Positions 12,801-27,800 of a stretch of DNA of 64,000 bases are shown here, piece after piece. The notes beneath the pieces were generated by a model. The model searched no databases and was not told the DNA's origin. It worked only from the letters and a program-made list of their open reading frames with translations. Each line of letters starts with the position of its first letter. Within the stretch, counting starts at the first letter, position 1. The stretch is from Serripes groenlandicus (Eukaryota > Mollusca > Bivalvia > Cardiida > Cardiidae), in NCBI GenBank assembly GCA_031761405.1, contig JASEVX010000010.1:29146674-29210673 (forward strand), given 5' to 3'. A program made the position numbers and the translations under genes.

Positions 12801-15800
12801 TATACTTGCCTGAAGAGATAGTGTGGTCGATTACTTGCTATCACAGATACTGCTACATCCAAATCACCTCCAACCGGCAGCTTTAATGGGAAAAACAAAC
12901 AACTGGCTTTAGTCAATGTTCTATTATTAATGAAATAGTTATTGTTTGTTTATTGAAATGCTTCTTTTCTGTAATGTTTGAACAGTGAGTTCGTTATTGT
13001 TTACATTTTGCTTGAACAATTTCAGTAGAACACTGAAAGAACATTTCTGCCATATTATCTTGAAATCAAACAATCAATTACAAAGCATTTGATTTTATTT
13101 AAAGTTTTCGCATCTACCCTTTTCTGGAGCTGCCTTGTGGCCAGGATTTTAACCAATCAATTGACTTGAAATACTAAAGTTGAGGGTCACCTTTAGGAAC
13201 ATTGAAATTAAACCAGTAGTTTCAGTAAAGAAAGTTTTGTAATTTTTCCTCTCCCCATTTTTGATGCAGCAGCAACCTGAGTTCACTATAGAATTTAACT
13301 CTTTGAACAATTTACTATGAAGTTTCATTTAAATTGACCCAAAGGTTTCAGAGATGTTGTTCAAAACAACTGTTGACTATCTCTCACGCAGACATGCCTG
13401 ACACAGGTAGATCACAATAGCTCAATTTGAGCACATTGTACTACAACAATTTAATATTAGAGAGTTTAAAGGCATATTGTTGATATATTTTCTGCAGTTG
13501 AGTCAATAAAAGTTGTCAGTATCAAGCAATGGTTAAATAGGTATTATCATTTGCAAACAAGAGTGCCAGTGCCGCCACAAAATATAAAGATCAAGATTGG
13601 TCCTTTTAATTATTGCTTTTAACATGTCTGTATACATAAGCTCAAAATGAAGTCTGTGAGACCAGTTAGCATAGCTGGAAGAGACAGGGACCTGAGATCA
13701 TGGTTGCCTGGGTAGTAGGTTCGATCCCTGCAGGGACAGCCGGGTGTTTCCTTGAGCAAAACAGTTTATCCACACTTGTTCAGAGTTGAAAGTCTTACTC
13801 TGCTTACCAGCCTAGCTGACTTTGGTATTAACTAACAAGAGTGCCAGTGCCGCCACAAAATATAAAGATCAAGATTGATCCTTTTAATTATTGCTTTTAA
13901 CATGTATCACAAGACTACCATTGGAATCTCTATCAAAATGGCCGAACCGAAAAATGGTAATTTCATGAAAAAAAATCACAAAACTACCATTATGGTAAAA
14001 CAATCATTTAATGGAAAAGAAACAGCAAACAAAGTATTGGATTGGATTGTTGGAGCTTAATGTCCCATTCAACAAATTATTTCAGTCAGGAAGAAAATAG
14101 GATACATATAAACAGAGATAGAACCCTATAGAGGCTTCCGATATGAAAGTAGGTCAAATGGCAGTGTCGATATGTATCCTTTTTTTCCTTCTGAGCATAA
14201 CTCTTGCAAATATCACTCTACCGGATAATCCCTGCTTTATGCACTTCTACCTGTTTGGAAACTTGAGTTGCGTTCGCAAGTGAATATGCTATAGAGACCA
14301 AGTTTCGAAAGGCATAACTATTGCAAAAATCGCTGAACCGGAAAATCGCCGCTTCATGCACATCTACCCATTATAGTCATAATATTGACCAAGTTTTGAA
14401 AAGATTCAGTCAGAAACGTAGGAGGAGTTGCGTTCACAAGCCGCAATATCAATCAGCTACAGAAACTAAGTTACAAGCGACATAAATCTTGCAAAAATCA
14501 ATGAACCGGAAAATCGCCGTTTCATGCACATCTACCCATTATAGTTATGACATTGACCAAGTTTTGAAAAGATTCGGTCAGAAACATAGGAGGAGTTGCG
14601 TTCACAAGGCTGCAATATCAATCAGCTACAGAGACTAAGTTACAAGGGACATAAATCTTGCAAATATCAATGAACCGGAAAATCGCCGCTTCATGCACAT
14701 CTACCCATTATAGTCATGACATTGACCAAGTTTTGAAAAGATTCGGTCAGAAACATAGGAGGAGTTGCGTTCACAAGGCTGCAATATCAATCAGCTACAG
14801 AGACCAAGTTACAAGGGACATAAATCTTGCAAATATCAATGAGCCGGAAAATCACTGCTTCATGCACATCTACACATTATGGTCATGACATTGACCAAGT
14901 TTTGAAAAGATACGGTCAGAAACGTAGGAGGAGTTGCGTTCACAAGATATGGACGTACGGACGTACGTACAGACAGACGTACGGACGGACAGACGGAGAA
15001 GATGACGCCAATATACCACCGCCTCCGGCGGCGTATAAAAAGCGGAGAAGCTCATATATACAAATAAAACTGTATGCTCCTAAAAGGGTGAATGTAAGTT
15101 CATATTTCAAATTTTCAATACCCCATAGCTCCATATGTGAATTTGTTTTGTTGTTTTTAACAACCTTTTTGACACTTTACCCAATGAAAACCATCAACCT
15201 TCAGCAGGGACTGTAATCCCTCCTAACATTGTGTCCCTGAGTGGACTCAAACCAACTGAAGAGCCTCTGGGATACGTCCGCTTATACCTATTCAGACACA
15301 ACTACCCATTATAGTAATGATATTGACCAAGTTTTGAAAAGATTCAGTCAGAAACGTAGGAAGAGTTGCGTTCACAAGCCGCAATATCAATCAACTACAG
15401 AGACTAAGTTACAAGGGACATAAATCTTGCAAAAATCAATGAACCGGAAAATTGAAAAGATACAGTCAGAAACGTAGGAGGAGTTGCGTTCACAAGAAAT
15501 AGACGTACGGACAGACGGAGAAGATGACGCCAATATACGACCGCCTCCGGCGGCGTATAAAAATTATTTTCAGTTTGCACTCATAATTGTCAAGCAGACT
15601 TTAAGAATAGCATAAGTGGTAAAGTTTAACCCTTTCCCTCAAACGACAATTCTGCAGCAGACGACTTTGAACATATTTTGTCAAATAATAGAAAATCTCT
15701 ATAATTGAATGGATAACCTATGACTAAAAGTGGAAAACATTGTGGCAAAATGAGAAAATGCTCACTTTGAGCAATTTCTTCTTTTGTCACTATGTTTTTC

Positions 15801-18800
15801 AAACGTTGTCTGCTGCAGAGGCGTCTATATGAGGGAAAGGGTTAATGCTTACAGGTTTATGTTTGAAATCTATAGGTGCTGGATTATCACAGCTACATAT
15901 TCCTTTATAACCTTCATATTTAGAACAAAATATTCTTCTTCTCCCTGTAGATTCTGTGTTGGGCCAAGACAGACACCTTGAATCTGAAATACAGAAAATA
16001 AATTGTATGTGAAACTAACTATATGTATGTTAACAACAATAGAAACAAGTTACTGGAGTTTGCAAGCAATACAAAAGTCCCCTACCAAACAAAAATTATA
16101 AGTTGAAAAAGGAACATTATTCTGTCAAACCTCACTTTAAAGTTATGCCCCTTGACATTCATGGTCTTTAAAATGGTCCTGATTAAATGTGTGAAGTTCT
16201 AGAGTTGTAGACATGAAAATCTTCAAGTCTGACATTTACCAAAGAAGTAAGTGGCTGGTTATTATGCATGACATACCATCTTGCTGTGAAGAATAATTGT
16301 GTGATGTTATATCAAAATCCATTCAAGCATGTGAAAGACACAGGCTGGACATGTCAGAAAAGCCTAAGAATGTTTGAGCCCATATTGTGACCTTGACCTT
16401 GAGAGTAGGTGTCTGGTTGTTATGCATGACACATCATCTTGTTATGGAGAATAATTGTGTGAAGTAATATCAAAATCCATTAAAGCATGTGGAAGATACA
16501 GCCCTGATATGAAATTACAGACGGACATTGTTTGAGACCAAACTGTGACCTTGACCTTTGGGAGTAGGTGGCCTGGTGATGTGTATGACACATCATCTTA
16601 TTATGGAGAATAATTGTGTGAAGTTATATCAAAATGCATTCAAGCATGTGGAAGATACAGCCCAGACTCAAAATTGCAGACAGACAGTGTTCGAGCCCAA
16701 ACTGTGACTTTGACCGTGGAATAAGGTTGCCTGGCGATGTGCATGACACATCATCTCGTTATGGAAATCAATTGTGTGAAGTAATATTAAAATCCATTCA
16801 AGCTTGTGGAAGATATAGTCCGGAAACGAAATTGCGGACTGACATTGTTTGATAAACACAGTCTATTTTTTTTAGTGACAGACTATTTGGCTGAATGATA
16901 CTGTAGACATGGATACTCTGGAACCAGCAAATTCATTTCTTAGCAAATATTCCACAGATACATGTGCTTTCATTGACATTATATACAATTTACGAGTAAA
17001 AAGACATCTCTCTGAACCCAATTTTCTTTTCAGTTATTGAGAGCTACTGTAGAAAGAGATATTCAAAGTAATTCATTGCTGGTATTGTAATAAGACTTAA
17101 ACAATAGGGACTGATTTCTACCTAGATTTGGATGAGTGTCTTCGGAATTCACCTAATGTAATTTCATTTACATATATTTTCGACATTTTATCCAAGATGT
17201 GTTTGAAGTTGTCTGCTGTAAAGTTCTTGTATGATGGAAGGGGTTAAAGTAAAGATGATCTTTCCTTTAAGGAACCATCCAATCTCTTCTTCCCCTTACG
17301 ATCACCTTTTCGGCCTCATAATTTTAACTTGTCCAGACTACATGTATTTGTTGAGATGTTTTCAATTTGATAAAAGTCCAAAACTATCATCTGATAATGA
17401 ATCATACATATACAGTCAATTTACCCTGAATATTGGATCCAGGAATTCTCTCCCAAGTGATACTTACACATTTATAAATGTATTCAAAAGGAGTATGTGA
17501 GCAGTATACACTTTCTTGTAAATATCAAGAGGTATATAATACAAGCTCAATGGAAGACAATCTATATAATATTACAACTGATATTGTTGGTGAAAATGGA
17601 TGCCATTTTTCGAAACTAGTGTAACATCTTACATAAATTGATCATGGCACAAATATGATATTGTATATACTGTATTTGATAACACCTTGGCCATTTGCAG
17701 CTTATTTAAAAAATATCTGGAAAAAAGTATTGTAAGACTCTGCAAATGAAAGTTTAGTTATTGAAACGAGTTGATAACATTGGTTCAAAAGGAGGAATTG
17801 CTCACTATGAGCCGATTCTTCTTTTTGCAACATTGCTTTCAAAAGTCTTTTATTACAGGAAAGTCAATTTGTTTGTGTGGTGTTTTATGCAGCATAAAAA
17901 AAACGAGAGCTGTCGGGGGACAGCGCGCTCGACTAATCCACACCTTATTAGTTACCGAGATATGGACTCTAATGTAGTTGCATGCAAAACATTAACCAGA
18001 ATTTCTTAGAGTGTGATAATTTGCTTTATATGCAAGATAGAGTTATATAACTTGACTATTAACATAGATGTGATGGTTGGGAAGGGTTTCAATGGAATGC
18101 ATCAAGAAGTTACTAAGATATGGACTCTTAAGGTAGTTGCATGCAAAACTTTAGCCATAATTTCTAAGTAAACAAGAGGGTCATGATGGCCCTATATCGC
18201 TCACCTGATTTAATAGAACTTCAATAGTTTTCAAAGTTTTTACTCTTTTTAGGCCAATACTTTTGGACAAGAAGATTTTTAAAGTTTTAACAATGCACAT
18301 ATAAGGAAAACAAGCTCCGCCCCCTGGCGGCCATGTTTTTCAACGGATCAAAAATATTTAAACAATCTTGGTAAAGGGTGCCCCAAGGAACATTTGTGCA
18401 AAATAATTTTTAAATCGGACCAGTACTTTTGGACAAGAAGATTTTTAAAGTTTTAACAATGCACATATAAGGAAAACAAGCTCCGCCCCCTGGCCGCCAT
18501 GTTTTTCAACGGATTGGAAATATTTGTACAATCTTGGTAAAGGGTGCCCCAAGGAACATTTGTGCAAAATAATTTTTAAATCGGGCCAGTTCTTTTGGAC
18601 AAGATTGTTAAAGTTTTAACAATGCACATATAAGGAAAACTAGCTCCGCCCCCTCGCGGCCATGCTTTTCAACGGATCGGAAATATTTGAACAATCTTGG
18701 TAAAGGGTGCCCTAAGGAACATTTGTGCAAAATAATTTTCAAATTGGGCCAGTACTTTTGGACAAGAAGATTTTTAAAGTTTTAACAATGCACATATAAG

Positions 18801-21800
18801 GAAAACAAGCTCCGCCCCCCCCTGGCGGCCATGTTTTTCAACGGATCAAAAATATTTGAACAATCTTGGTAAAGGGTGCACCAAGGAACATTTGTGCAAT
18901 ATTATTTTCAAATCGGCCCAGTACTTTTGGACAAGAAGATTTTACAAAGTTTTAACAATGCACATATAAGGAAAACAGGCTCCGCCCCCTGGCGGCCATG
19001 TTTTTCAACGGATTGGAAATATTTGAACAATCTTGGTAAAGAGTGTCCCAAGGAACATTTGCGCAAAATAATTTTCAAATCGGGCCAGTACTTTTGGACA
19101 AGAAGATTTTTAAAGTTTTAACAATGCACATGTAAGGAAAATAAGCTCCGCCCCTTGGCGGCCATGTTTTTCAAAGGATTGGAAATATTTGAACAATTTT
19201 GGTAGAGGGTACCTCAAGGAACATTTGTGCAAAATAATTTTCAAATCGGGCCAGTACTTTTGGACAAGAAGATTTTTTAAGATTTGGCAATTTTTCCCTT
19301 TTCTGATGCCGCAGCAACCAAATTTCTACTTGGAATTAATTTCTTTAAACAACTTTGAAAGAGGACTACCTAAGGACCATTCCTGTGAAGTTATTTTGAA
19401 ATCTGTTCATTGGTTTAGTAGGAGAAGTCATTTGTAGGAAATTGTTAACAGACGACGACGCAGACGACGACGCCGGACGGTGAGTGATCACAAAAGCTCA
19501 CCTTGCACTTCGTGCTTAGGTGAGCTAAAAAGGGGCAATAATTTGCATCATATGCAGGATAGAGTTATCTTACTTGGTTGTGCATCTAGTTGTGAAATTT
19601 GGAAGGTTTGCGTACAGTTTCAATACAATGCTTCAAGTAGTTACCCAGATATGGACTCTTAATGTAAGTAAAACAAGAACTGTTGGAGTACAAAGCGCTC
19701 GACTATTCCATCGCTTATTTAAGTTACTGAGATAATGGACTCTTAATGTAGTTGCATGCAAAACATAAACCACAATTACTTAGTGGGTGATAATTTGCAT
19801 TATATGCAGGATAGTGTTATTTAACATGATTATTTTTATAGGTGTGATGGTTAGAAAGGGTTGTATAACGTTTCAATGGAATGCATCAAGTAGTTACTAA
19901 GATATGGACTCTTAATGTATTAGCACGCAAACCATTAACCATAATTTCTAAGTAAAAAAAGGGCAACAATTTGCACCATATGCAGAATAGAGTTATCTTA
20001 ATTGGTTGTGTTTATAGTTGTGAAATTGGGAAAGGTTGTATAAAGTTTCAATACAATGCTTCAAGTTGTTACTGAGATTACACTCTAAATATAGTTGCAA
20101 AACTTTAACCAGAATTTCTAAGTCCAAAAAGGGCCATAACTTGCATAAAATGCTGAATAGAGAAATCGTACTTGATTGTTTAGGTGTGATGGTTGGGAAG
20201 GGCTGTATAAAGTTTCAATGCAATGCATCAAGTAGTTACTAAGATATGGTCTCTTTATGTAGTTGCATGCAAAAAGGGCCATAACTTGCATAAAATGCAG
20301 GATAGAGTTATTTAACTTGGAAATCAACCATAGGTTAGATAGTTGGGAAGGGTTGTATAAAGTTTCAAAGCAATGCATCAAGTAAATACTAGGATATCGA
20401 CTCTTAATGTAGTTGCATGCAAAACTTTAACCAAATTTCAAGATAAAACAAGTTAATGTCGTATTGCAAGCAATACAAAAGTCCCCTACCGGACAAGGAC
20501 AGAACATTGTGTATTGTATGTGCATTTATTGACAAAAATAGCAATGCACTGCATACCTGTAACTGTGACCTGAACCTTCCAGTTACAGGCCTATGTCTTG
20601 TGCGCCACATGTCACCTCATTATGTTGAACATGTGTGCCCAGTAACTTGGGAATTCTATGATGCATGGTTTCTCATTTCGACCTTTGACCTCTAAGTGTG
20701 ACCTTGACCTTAGAGGTACAGGCCTGGGTCTTGTGTGCTACATGTCACCTCATTATGGTGAATATGTGTGCCCAGTAACTTCGGAATCCTATGATACATG
20801 GTTGAGATGCGGGCCGTACAAGGTACAATCCTATCAAACAGTTCTCATTTTGACCTTTGACCCCTAAGTGTGACCTTGACATACACACCTGGGTCTTGCG
20901 CATGACATGCCACCTTATGATGGAGAACATGTGTGCCTAGTAACTTGGGAATCCTATGATGAATGGTTGAGATGCAGGCCAGACAAGGTACAGTCCTATC
21001 AAACAGTACTCATTTTGACCTCTAAGTGTGACCTTGACATTTGAGGTACAAGCCTGGGTCTTAAGAGCGACACGCTGCCTCATAGCGAACGTTTGTGCCA
21101 AATTTCATGGAAGAGATGCAGGTCGGACAAGGTCCAGTCCTATCAAACAGTACTCATTTTGACCTTTGACCTCTAAGTGTGACCTTGACACTTGAGGTGA
21201 ACATGTGTGCCAAGTAACTTGGGAATCCTATGATGCATGGTCAACTGGCGGCCTTGTTTTTCGACCAATCAACATGGCTTGAAGGAATCTAATAGTGGGT
21301 CACTTGAGGAACATTCCACAAAATTATTTGAAAATCAGCCTGACACTTTCGGAGGAGAAGATTTTTTAAGTTTCCACTATAGTCATATAAGGCAAAATAG
21401 CCCCGCCCCCTGGTGGCCATGTTTTTTCACCAATCAACATGGCTTGAAGGAATCTCATAGAGGGTCATCAAAGAAACATTTCTACAAAATTATTTGAAAA
21501 TCGGCCTGACACTTTCGGAGGAGAAGGTTTTTTTAAGTTTTCACTATAGCCATATAAGGCAAAATAGCCCTGCCAACTGGCGGCCATGTTTTTCGACCAA
21601 GCAACATGGCTTGAAGGAATCTAATAGTGGGTCACTTAAGGAACATTTCTACAAAATTATTTGAAAATTGGCCTTACACTTTCGGAGAAGATTTTTTTAG
21701 TTTTCACTATAGCCATATAAGGCAAAATGGCCCCGCCCCCCTGGCGGCCATGTTTTTCGACCAATCAACATGGCTTAAAGGAAGTGATAGAGGGTCATCC

Positions 21801-24800
21801 AAGGAACATTTCTACAAAATTATTTGAAAATCGGCCAACCAGTTTCTTTTTTTTCATTTCGCTGCAATGGAAACCAGAATTCTGCATGGATCCAAGAAAT
21901 TTGAAGGAATTCTGGTGAGGTCATTGAGAGGATGCATTCTGTGACGTTTCATCCCAATTGACCCACTGGTTACTGAGGAGAAGAAGTTGACGGACAAAAG
22001 GCGATCACAATAACTCACCTTGAGTAAAGCTCAGGTGAGCTAAAAAGGGCCATAAATTGCAAAATGTACTGGATAGAGTGATCATACTTGATTGTTTACA
22101 TAGGTGTAATAGTTGGGAAGGGTTGTATAAAGTTTCAATGCAACGCATCAAGTAGTTACTAAGATATGGTCTCTTAATGTAGTTTCACGCAAAACTTTAG
22201 CAAGTAAGAAAAAGGGCCATAACTTGCATAAAATGCAGGATAGAGTTAGCTAACTTGATAATCTACATAAGTGTGATAGTTGGGTAGGGTTATATAAAGT
22301 TTCAATGCAATGCATCAAGTAAATACTGAGATAGGGACTCTTAATTTAGTTGCATACAAAACTTTAACCAGTAAAACAAGACCTTGGGCTGAGGGTGTCT
22401 CGCCCTTCTAAGAAAATCAGATATTAAATGGTATCACTATGCAAAAAGAAAGTAAAGTTGATAAAATGTGAAAAAGTAAGTGTCTGTCAATGCATTGTTA
22501 TCAACATGTCATGATAAATAATAAAGTCACTACATGTGTATATATCTTAATATATTTATTCACACATGAAGTAAAGAGTGATCAATAATAGTACATTAAA
22601 TTGTAAATAATTGCAATCACTATGATCATGATAGTAAGTTTTTACACACAAAAAAACAACAGGGGTTGCCGAGATATAAGAAAGGTTAAGTTTTGAGGTT
22701 AAGTTACCTAACAAAGGTCAAGTTCTGCACAATTATGACCTTGACCCTGAAAATTTTGACGTTGACAGATATCCCATGACCAAACAATACATCTAACAAA
22801 GTTTCAGAAGAATTCCAGCAGGGGTTGCTGAGATATAAGAAAGTTTTAAGTTTTGAGGTTAAGTTACCTAACAAAGGTCAAGTTCTGCACAATTATGACC
22901 TTGACCCTGAAAATTTTGACATTGATGGATGTCCCATGACCAAACAATACATCTGACAAAGTTTCAGAAAAATTCCAGCAGGGGTTGCCGAGATATAAGA
23001 AAGGGTCAAGTTCTGCACAATTATGACGTTGACCCTAAAAATGATGACGTTGACAGATGTCCTATGACCAAACAATACATCTGACAAAGTTTCAGAAAAA
23101 TTCAAGCAGAGGTTGCTGAGATATAAGAAAGGTTAAGTTTTGAGGTTAAGTTACCTAACAAAGTTCAAGTTCTGCACAATTATGACCTTGACCCTGAAAA
23201 TGTTGACGTTGACAGATGTCCCATGACCAAACAATACATCTGAAAAAGTTTCAGAAAAATTCAAGCAGAGGTTGCTGAGATATAAGAAAGGTTAAGTTTT
23301 GAGGTTAAGTTACCAAACAAAGGTCAAGTTCTGCACAATTATGACCTTGACCCTGAAAATTTTGACGTTGACAGATGTCCCATGACCAAACAATACATCT
23401 GACAAAGTTTCAGAAAAATTCCAGCAGGGGTTGATGTGATATAAGAAAGGGTCAAGTTCTGCACAATTATGACCTTGACCCTGAAAATTAAGACGTTGAC
23501 AGATGTATCATGACCAAACAATACATCTGACAATGTTTCAGAAAAATTCAAGCAGGGGTTGCTGAGATATAAACAAGAGGGCCAAGATGGCCCTAAATCG
23601 ATCACCTAATTGATAGTAAATTAATAGCAAATATTTAACTGCAAATATCTGGGAAAATGTTATCAGGGAGTGTAAATGAAACTGCAAAGGAGTGGACACT
23701 TCTCAAGAAACAGCTTATCAGTAAAGGCCATTTATATCTTGAAATCTAACAAGAACTTTAATAAGAATGGAATTATAAAGTTTTTGTCATTTTGCACCTT
23801 TTCTGATGCTGCCTTGCTGCCCTGTTTTTCAACGAAATCAATATGGCTTCAACAGTTTATTTAGAGGGTCACTTAAGGAACATTTCTACCAAATTATCTT
23901 GCAATCGCACAAGTAGATTATGGAGGAAAAGGATTTTAAAATTTGGGTATTTTTCTCACTTTCTGATGCCGCAGCAACCAAAGTTATCAATGGAATTTAA
24001 ATCTTTGAACAATTTTGAAAGAGGACCACCAAAGGAACATTCTTGATTCGTATTATATTTTCTTAAAATCAGACAAACACTTTCATAAAAATGGAATTTT
24101 CAAATTTTGTCATTTTGCCCCTTTTCTGATGCCGCCTGACTGCCATGTTTTTCGACCAAACAGTATGGCTTGAACAATTTTTATAGAGGGTCACCCAAGG
24201 AACATTTCTACCAAATTATATTTGAATCTGACAGGCAGATTCGGAGGAGAAGATTTTTAAAGTTTGGACATTTTGTCCCCTTTCTGATGCCGCAGCAACC
24301 AAAGTTCTCATTGGAATTTTAATCTTTGAACAATTTTGAAAGAGGACCACCAAAGGAACATTCCTGTGATGTTTTGTGGAAATTGGTCTATTGGAATGGT
24401 AGGAGTTGGTTGTCATTTGTAGCTAAAAGTTCAATTTACCCCTTTTGAGATGACGCCTGGTTGCTATGATTGTGTAACCAATCAAAACGCCTTAATCAAA
24501 TTAAATAGAGGATCATTACAGTAAGATTCATATTATATTTTCTTAAAATCAGACAAGCACTTTCATAAAAATGGAATTTTCAAATTCTGTCATTTTGCCC
24601 CTTTTTTGATGCCGCCTGACTGCCATGTTTTTCCCCCAATCAGTATGGCTTGAACAATTTTTATAGAGGGTCACCCAAGGAACATTTCTACCAAATTATA
24701 TTTGAATCTGACAAGCAGATTCGGAGGAGAAGATTTTTAAAGTTTGGACATTTTGTCCCCTTTTCTGATACCGCAGCAACCAAAGTTCTCATTGGAATTT

Positions 24801-27800
24801 TAATCTTTGAACAATTTTGAAAGAGGACCACCAAAGGAACATTCCTGTGATGTTTTGTGGAAATTGTTCTATTGGAATGGTAGGAGTTGGTTGTCATTTG
24901 TAGCTAAAAGTTCAATTTACCCCTTTTGTGATGACGCCTGGTTGCTATGATTGTGTAACCAATCAAAACGGCTTAAACAAATTAAATAGAGGATCATTAC
25001 AGTAAGATTCATATTACATTTTCTTAAAATCAGACAAGCACTTTCATAAAAATGGAATTTTCAAATTTTGTCATTTTGCCCCTTTTTTGATGCCGCCTGA
25101 CTGCCATGTTTTTTGCCCAATCAGTATGGCTTGAACAATTTTTATAGAGGGTCACCCAAGGAACATTTCTACCAAATTATATTTGAATCTGACAAGCAGA
25201 TTCGGAGGAGAAGATTTTTAAAGTTTGGACATTTTGTCCCCTTTCTGATGCCGCAGCAACCAAAGTTCTCAATGGAATTTAAATCTTTGAACAACTTTGA
25301 AAGAGGCCAACCAGAGAAACAGTCCTGTGATGTTTCACGGAAATTGTCCTTGGAGTTTGGGAGGAGATGATGTTTAAAGCTAAAAGTTAACGCTGGACGG
25401 ACGGACGGGCGGACGGACGACGGACAAAAAGTGATCAGAATAGCTCACCTTGAGCCTTCGGCTCAGGTGATCTAAAAAGGTTAAGTTTTGAGGTTAAGTT
25501 ACCTAATAAAGGTCAAGTTCTGCACAATTATGACCTTGACCCTGAAATTTTTGATGTTGACAGATGTCCCATGACCAAACAATACATCTGACAAAGTTTC
25601 AGAAAAATTCAAGCAGGGGTTGCTGAGATATAAGAAAGGTTAAGTTTTGAAGTTAAGTTACCTAACAAAGGTCAAGTTCTGCACAATTATGATCTTGACC
25701 CTGAACATTTTGAGGTTGACAGATGTCCCATGACCAAACAATACAGCTAACAAAGTTTCAGAAAAATTCAAGCAGGGGTTGCCGAGATTTAGCTATTTGT
25801 AAAGTGACTGCTATGTCTCACTCCACTATCGTGGGCGAGACAAAAAGGGTCATAACTTGCATAAAATGCAGGATAGAGTTATCTAACTTGATAATCTACA
25901 TAGGTGTGATAGTTGGGTAGGGTTGTATAAAGTTTCAATGCAATGCATCAAGTATATACTGAGATATGGACTCTTAATTTAGTTGCACGCACAACTTTAA
26001 TATAAGTACTTGCATACAAAACCTTAACCAAGGTGTGATGCAGACGCCGACGCCAGGGTGAGTAGTATAGCTCTCATATTCTTCGAATAGTCAATCTAAA
26101 ACTCAGCTCTTTCACAGCATTTCCTGGGTAAGTTACAAGTATTATTGGCCATTTATCCTGACACCACCTTGTCAGTTGTAATGCTTACCACACAACCCTG
26201 AGCGCCAATGATCTTTAAGTTTGTTTGTATGGTGTTATAAGCCGCTTTGAACAATCTTTCAGACATTTCCTGGGTACGTTACCAGTACAACTGGTCCATT
26301 TATCCTGACACCAGAGAGTCAGTTGTAATGCCAACCCCACAACCCTGAGTACCAAGGAGGGAGAGCCATTACTACCATTTTTAAAGCACAGACAAGTCAA
26401 CATACATCTGCATGTAAGAAAGGGTTAAACAGATCGACTCATCTAAAGTAACATTCAGTGTTTACCTTGGAACGACTTGAATGTCATATTGACTTTCAAA
26501 TGAACAGGTTCTCCCCAACTACCAAGATCAGGAGATTTTCCAATCATTTCACCATAGGGTCTCCCTGAAAAAACAAAATACATGAAATGATTTTATCTTA
26601 CATTTTGATATATAGTTGAAAACATTGCCGATGGGGGGAGAATTTTTTTTTCTTCTTCTTCTACACCAATTTTGAAAGTCATAAACTGCAAAGGAATTAA
26701 AAACCATCCATGTCAGGTAAAGTGCTTAACCCTTTCCCTCATATAGACGCTTTCTGATGCCTCTGCAGTAGAAGGCTTTTTGAAAACGTGACAAAAGATT
26801 AATTGCTCAAAACAAGCAATTTCTTCTTTTGCCACAATGTTTTCCACTTCTTGTCATAGTTTATCCATTCAATTATAGAGATTTTCTATGTTTTGACAAA
26901 CAAAATATGTTCAAAGTCTTCTGCTACAGATTTGTCTTATGAGGGAAAGGGTTAACCATTTCCAACATACAACAATTCTGTAACAGATGACTTTGGAATC
27001 ATCTAGAAAACACCCCTACTGCTTTTCATTTTGCAAAAATTGCTTTCAAAAGGCGTCTGCTGCAGAGGTGTCAGAAAGCGTCTGTATGTGAGAAAGGGTC
27101 AACTGATCTGGACACTTACCCCCGTAAACTGTAATGAACGCCCAGGTATCCCTCCAACCGACTGACAAGGCATGCTGACTACCCAAGTCTGATAAGTACC
27201 GGCGACATTTTTCCTTCATATTGAACGTACCCTCATCCTGGTAAGAAAAAAAAGAATAAAGCGAGTTATGTCTTTTTGATTAACCTCTTCCAACACATGA
27301 CAAATGTGCAACAGTCAACTTCCAAGACATCTAGTTAATAATGGTTTAGGAGGAGATGTCATTTGAAGCTAAAAGTTCACTTTAGCCATATACGGCAAAA
27401 TAGCCCCACCCCTGGCGGCCATAGTTTTCAACTAATCAACATGGCTTGTAGGAATCTGATCAAGGGTCACCCTAGGAACATTTCTGCAAAATTATTTGAA
27501 AATCGGCCCTCGGAGAAGAAGATTTTTTAAGTTTTCACTATAGCCATATAAAGCAAAATAGCAAAATAGCCCCGCCCTCTGGCGGTCATGTTTTTCGACC
27601 AATCAACATGGCTTGAAGAAATCTACTAGAGGGTCACCCTAGGAACATTTCTGCAAAATTATTTAAAAATCAGTTTGGGAGAAGAAGAATTTTAAAGTCT
27701 TTTTCGTTTGGTTGCCATGAAAACCAGAATTCTGCAAGGATCTAAAAAACTTGAAGGAATTTTGGTGAGGTCATTGAGAGGATGATTTCTGTGAAGTTTT

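Larger units (their letters stand above)
17903..26099 (+). mobile_element. Composite family B Helentron-like element, 8.2 kb, with nested elements
   Basis: 5' end ACGAGAGCTGTCGGGGGACA with GCGCTCGACTAATCC; a further 5' end lies at 19673 (ACAAGAACTGTTGGAGTACA). The single 3' end is CATATTCTTCGAATAGTCAA, then TCTAA at 26095-26099. The interior has the family B tandem unit (AAAATGCAGGATAGAGTTAT). It is interrupted by family A at 18172, family G at 20459, family A at 21242 and family H at 22376; family H in turn holds family A at 23573. Family B sequence resumes after each insertion. Confidence 0.75.

Noticed and set aside
17231..17500. 89-codon plus ORF
   Set aside because: No domain, no splice or polyadenylation context, and it begins in a MITE end.
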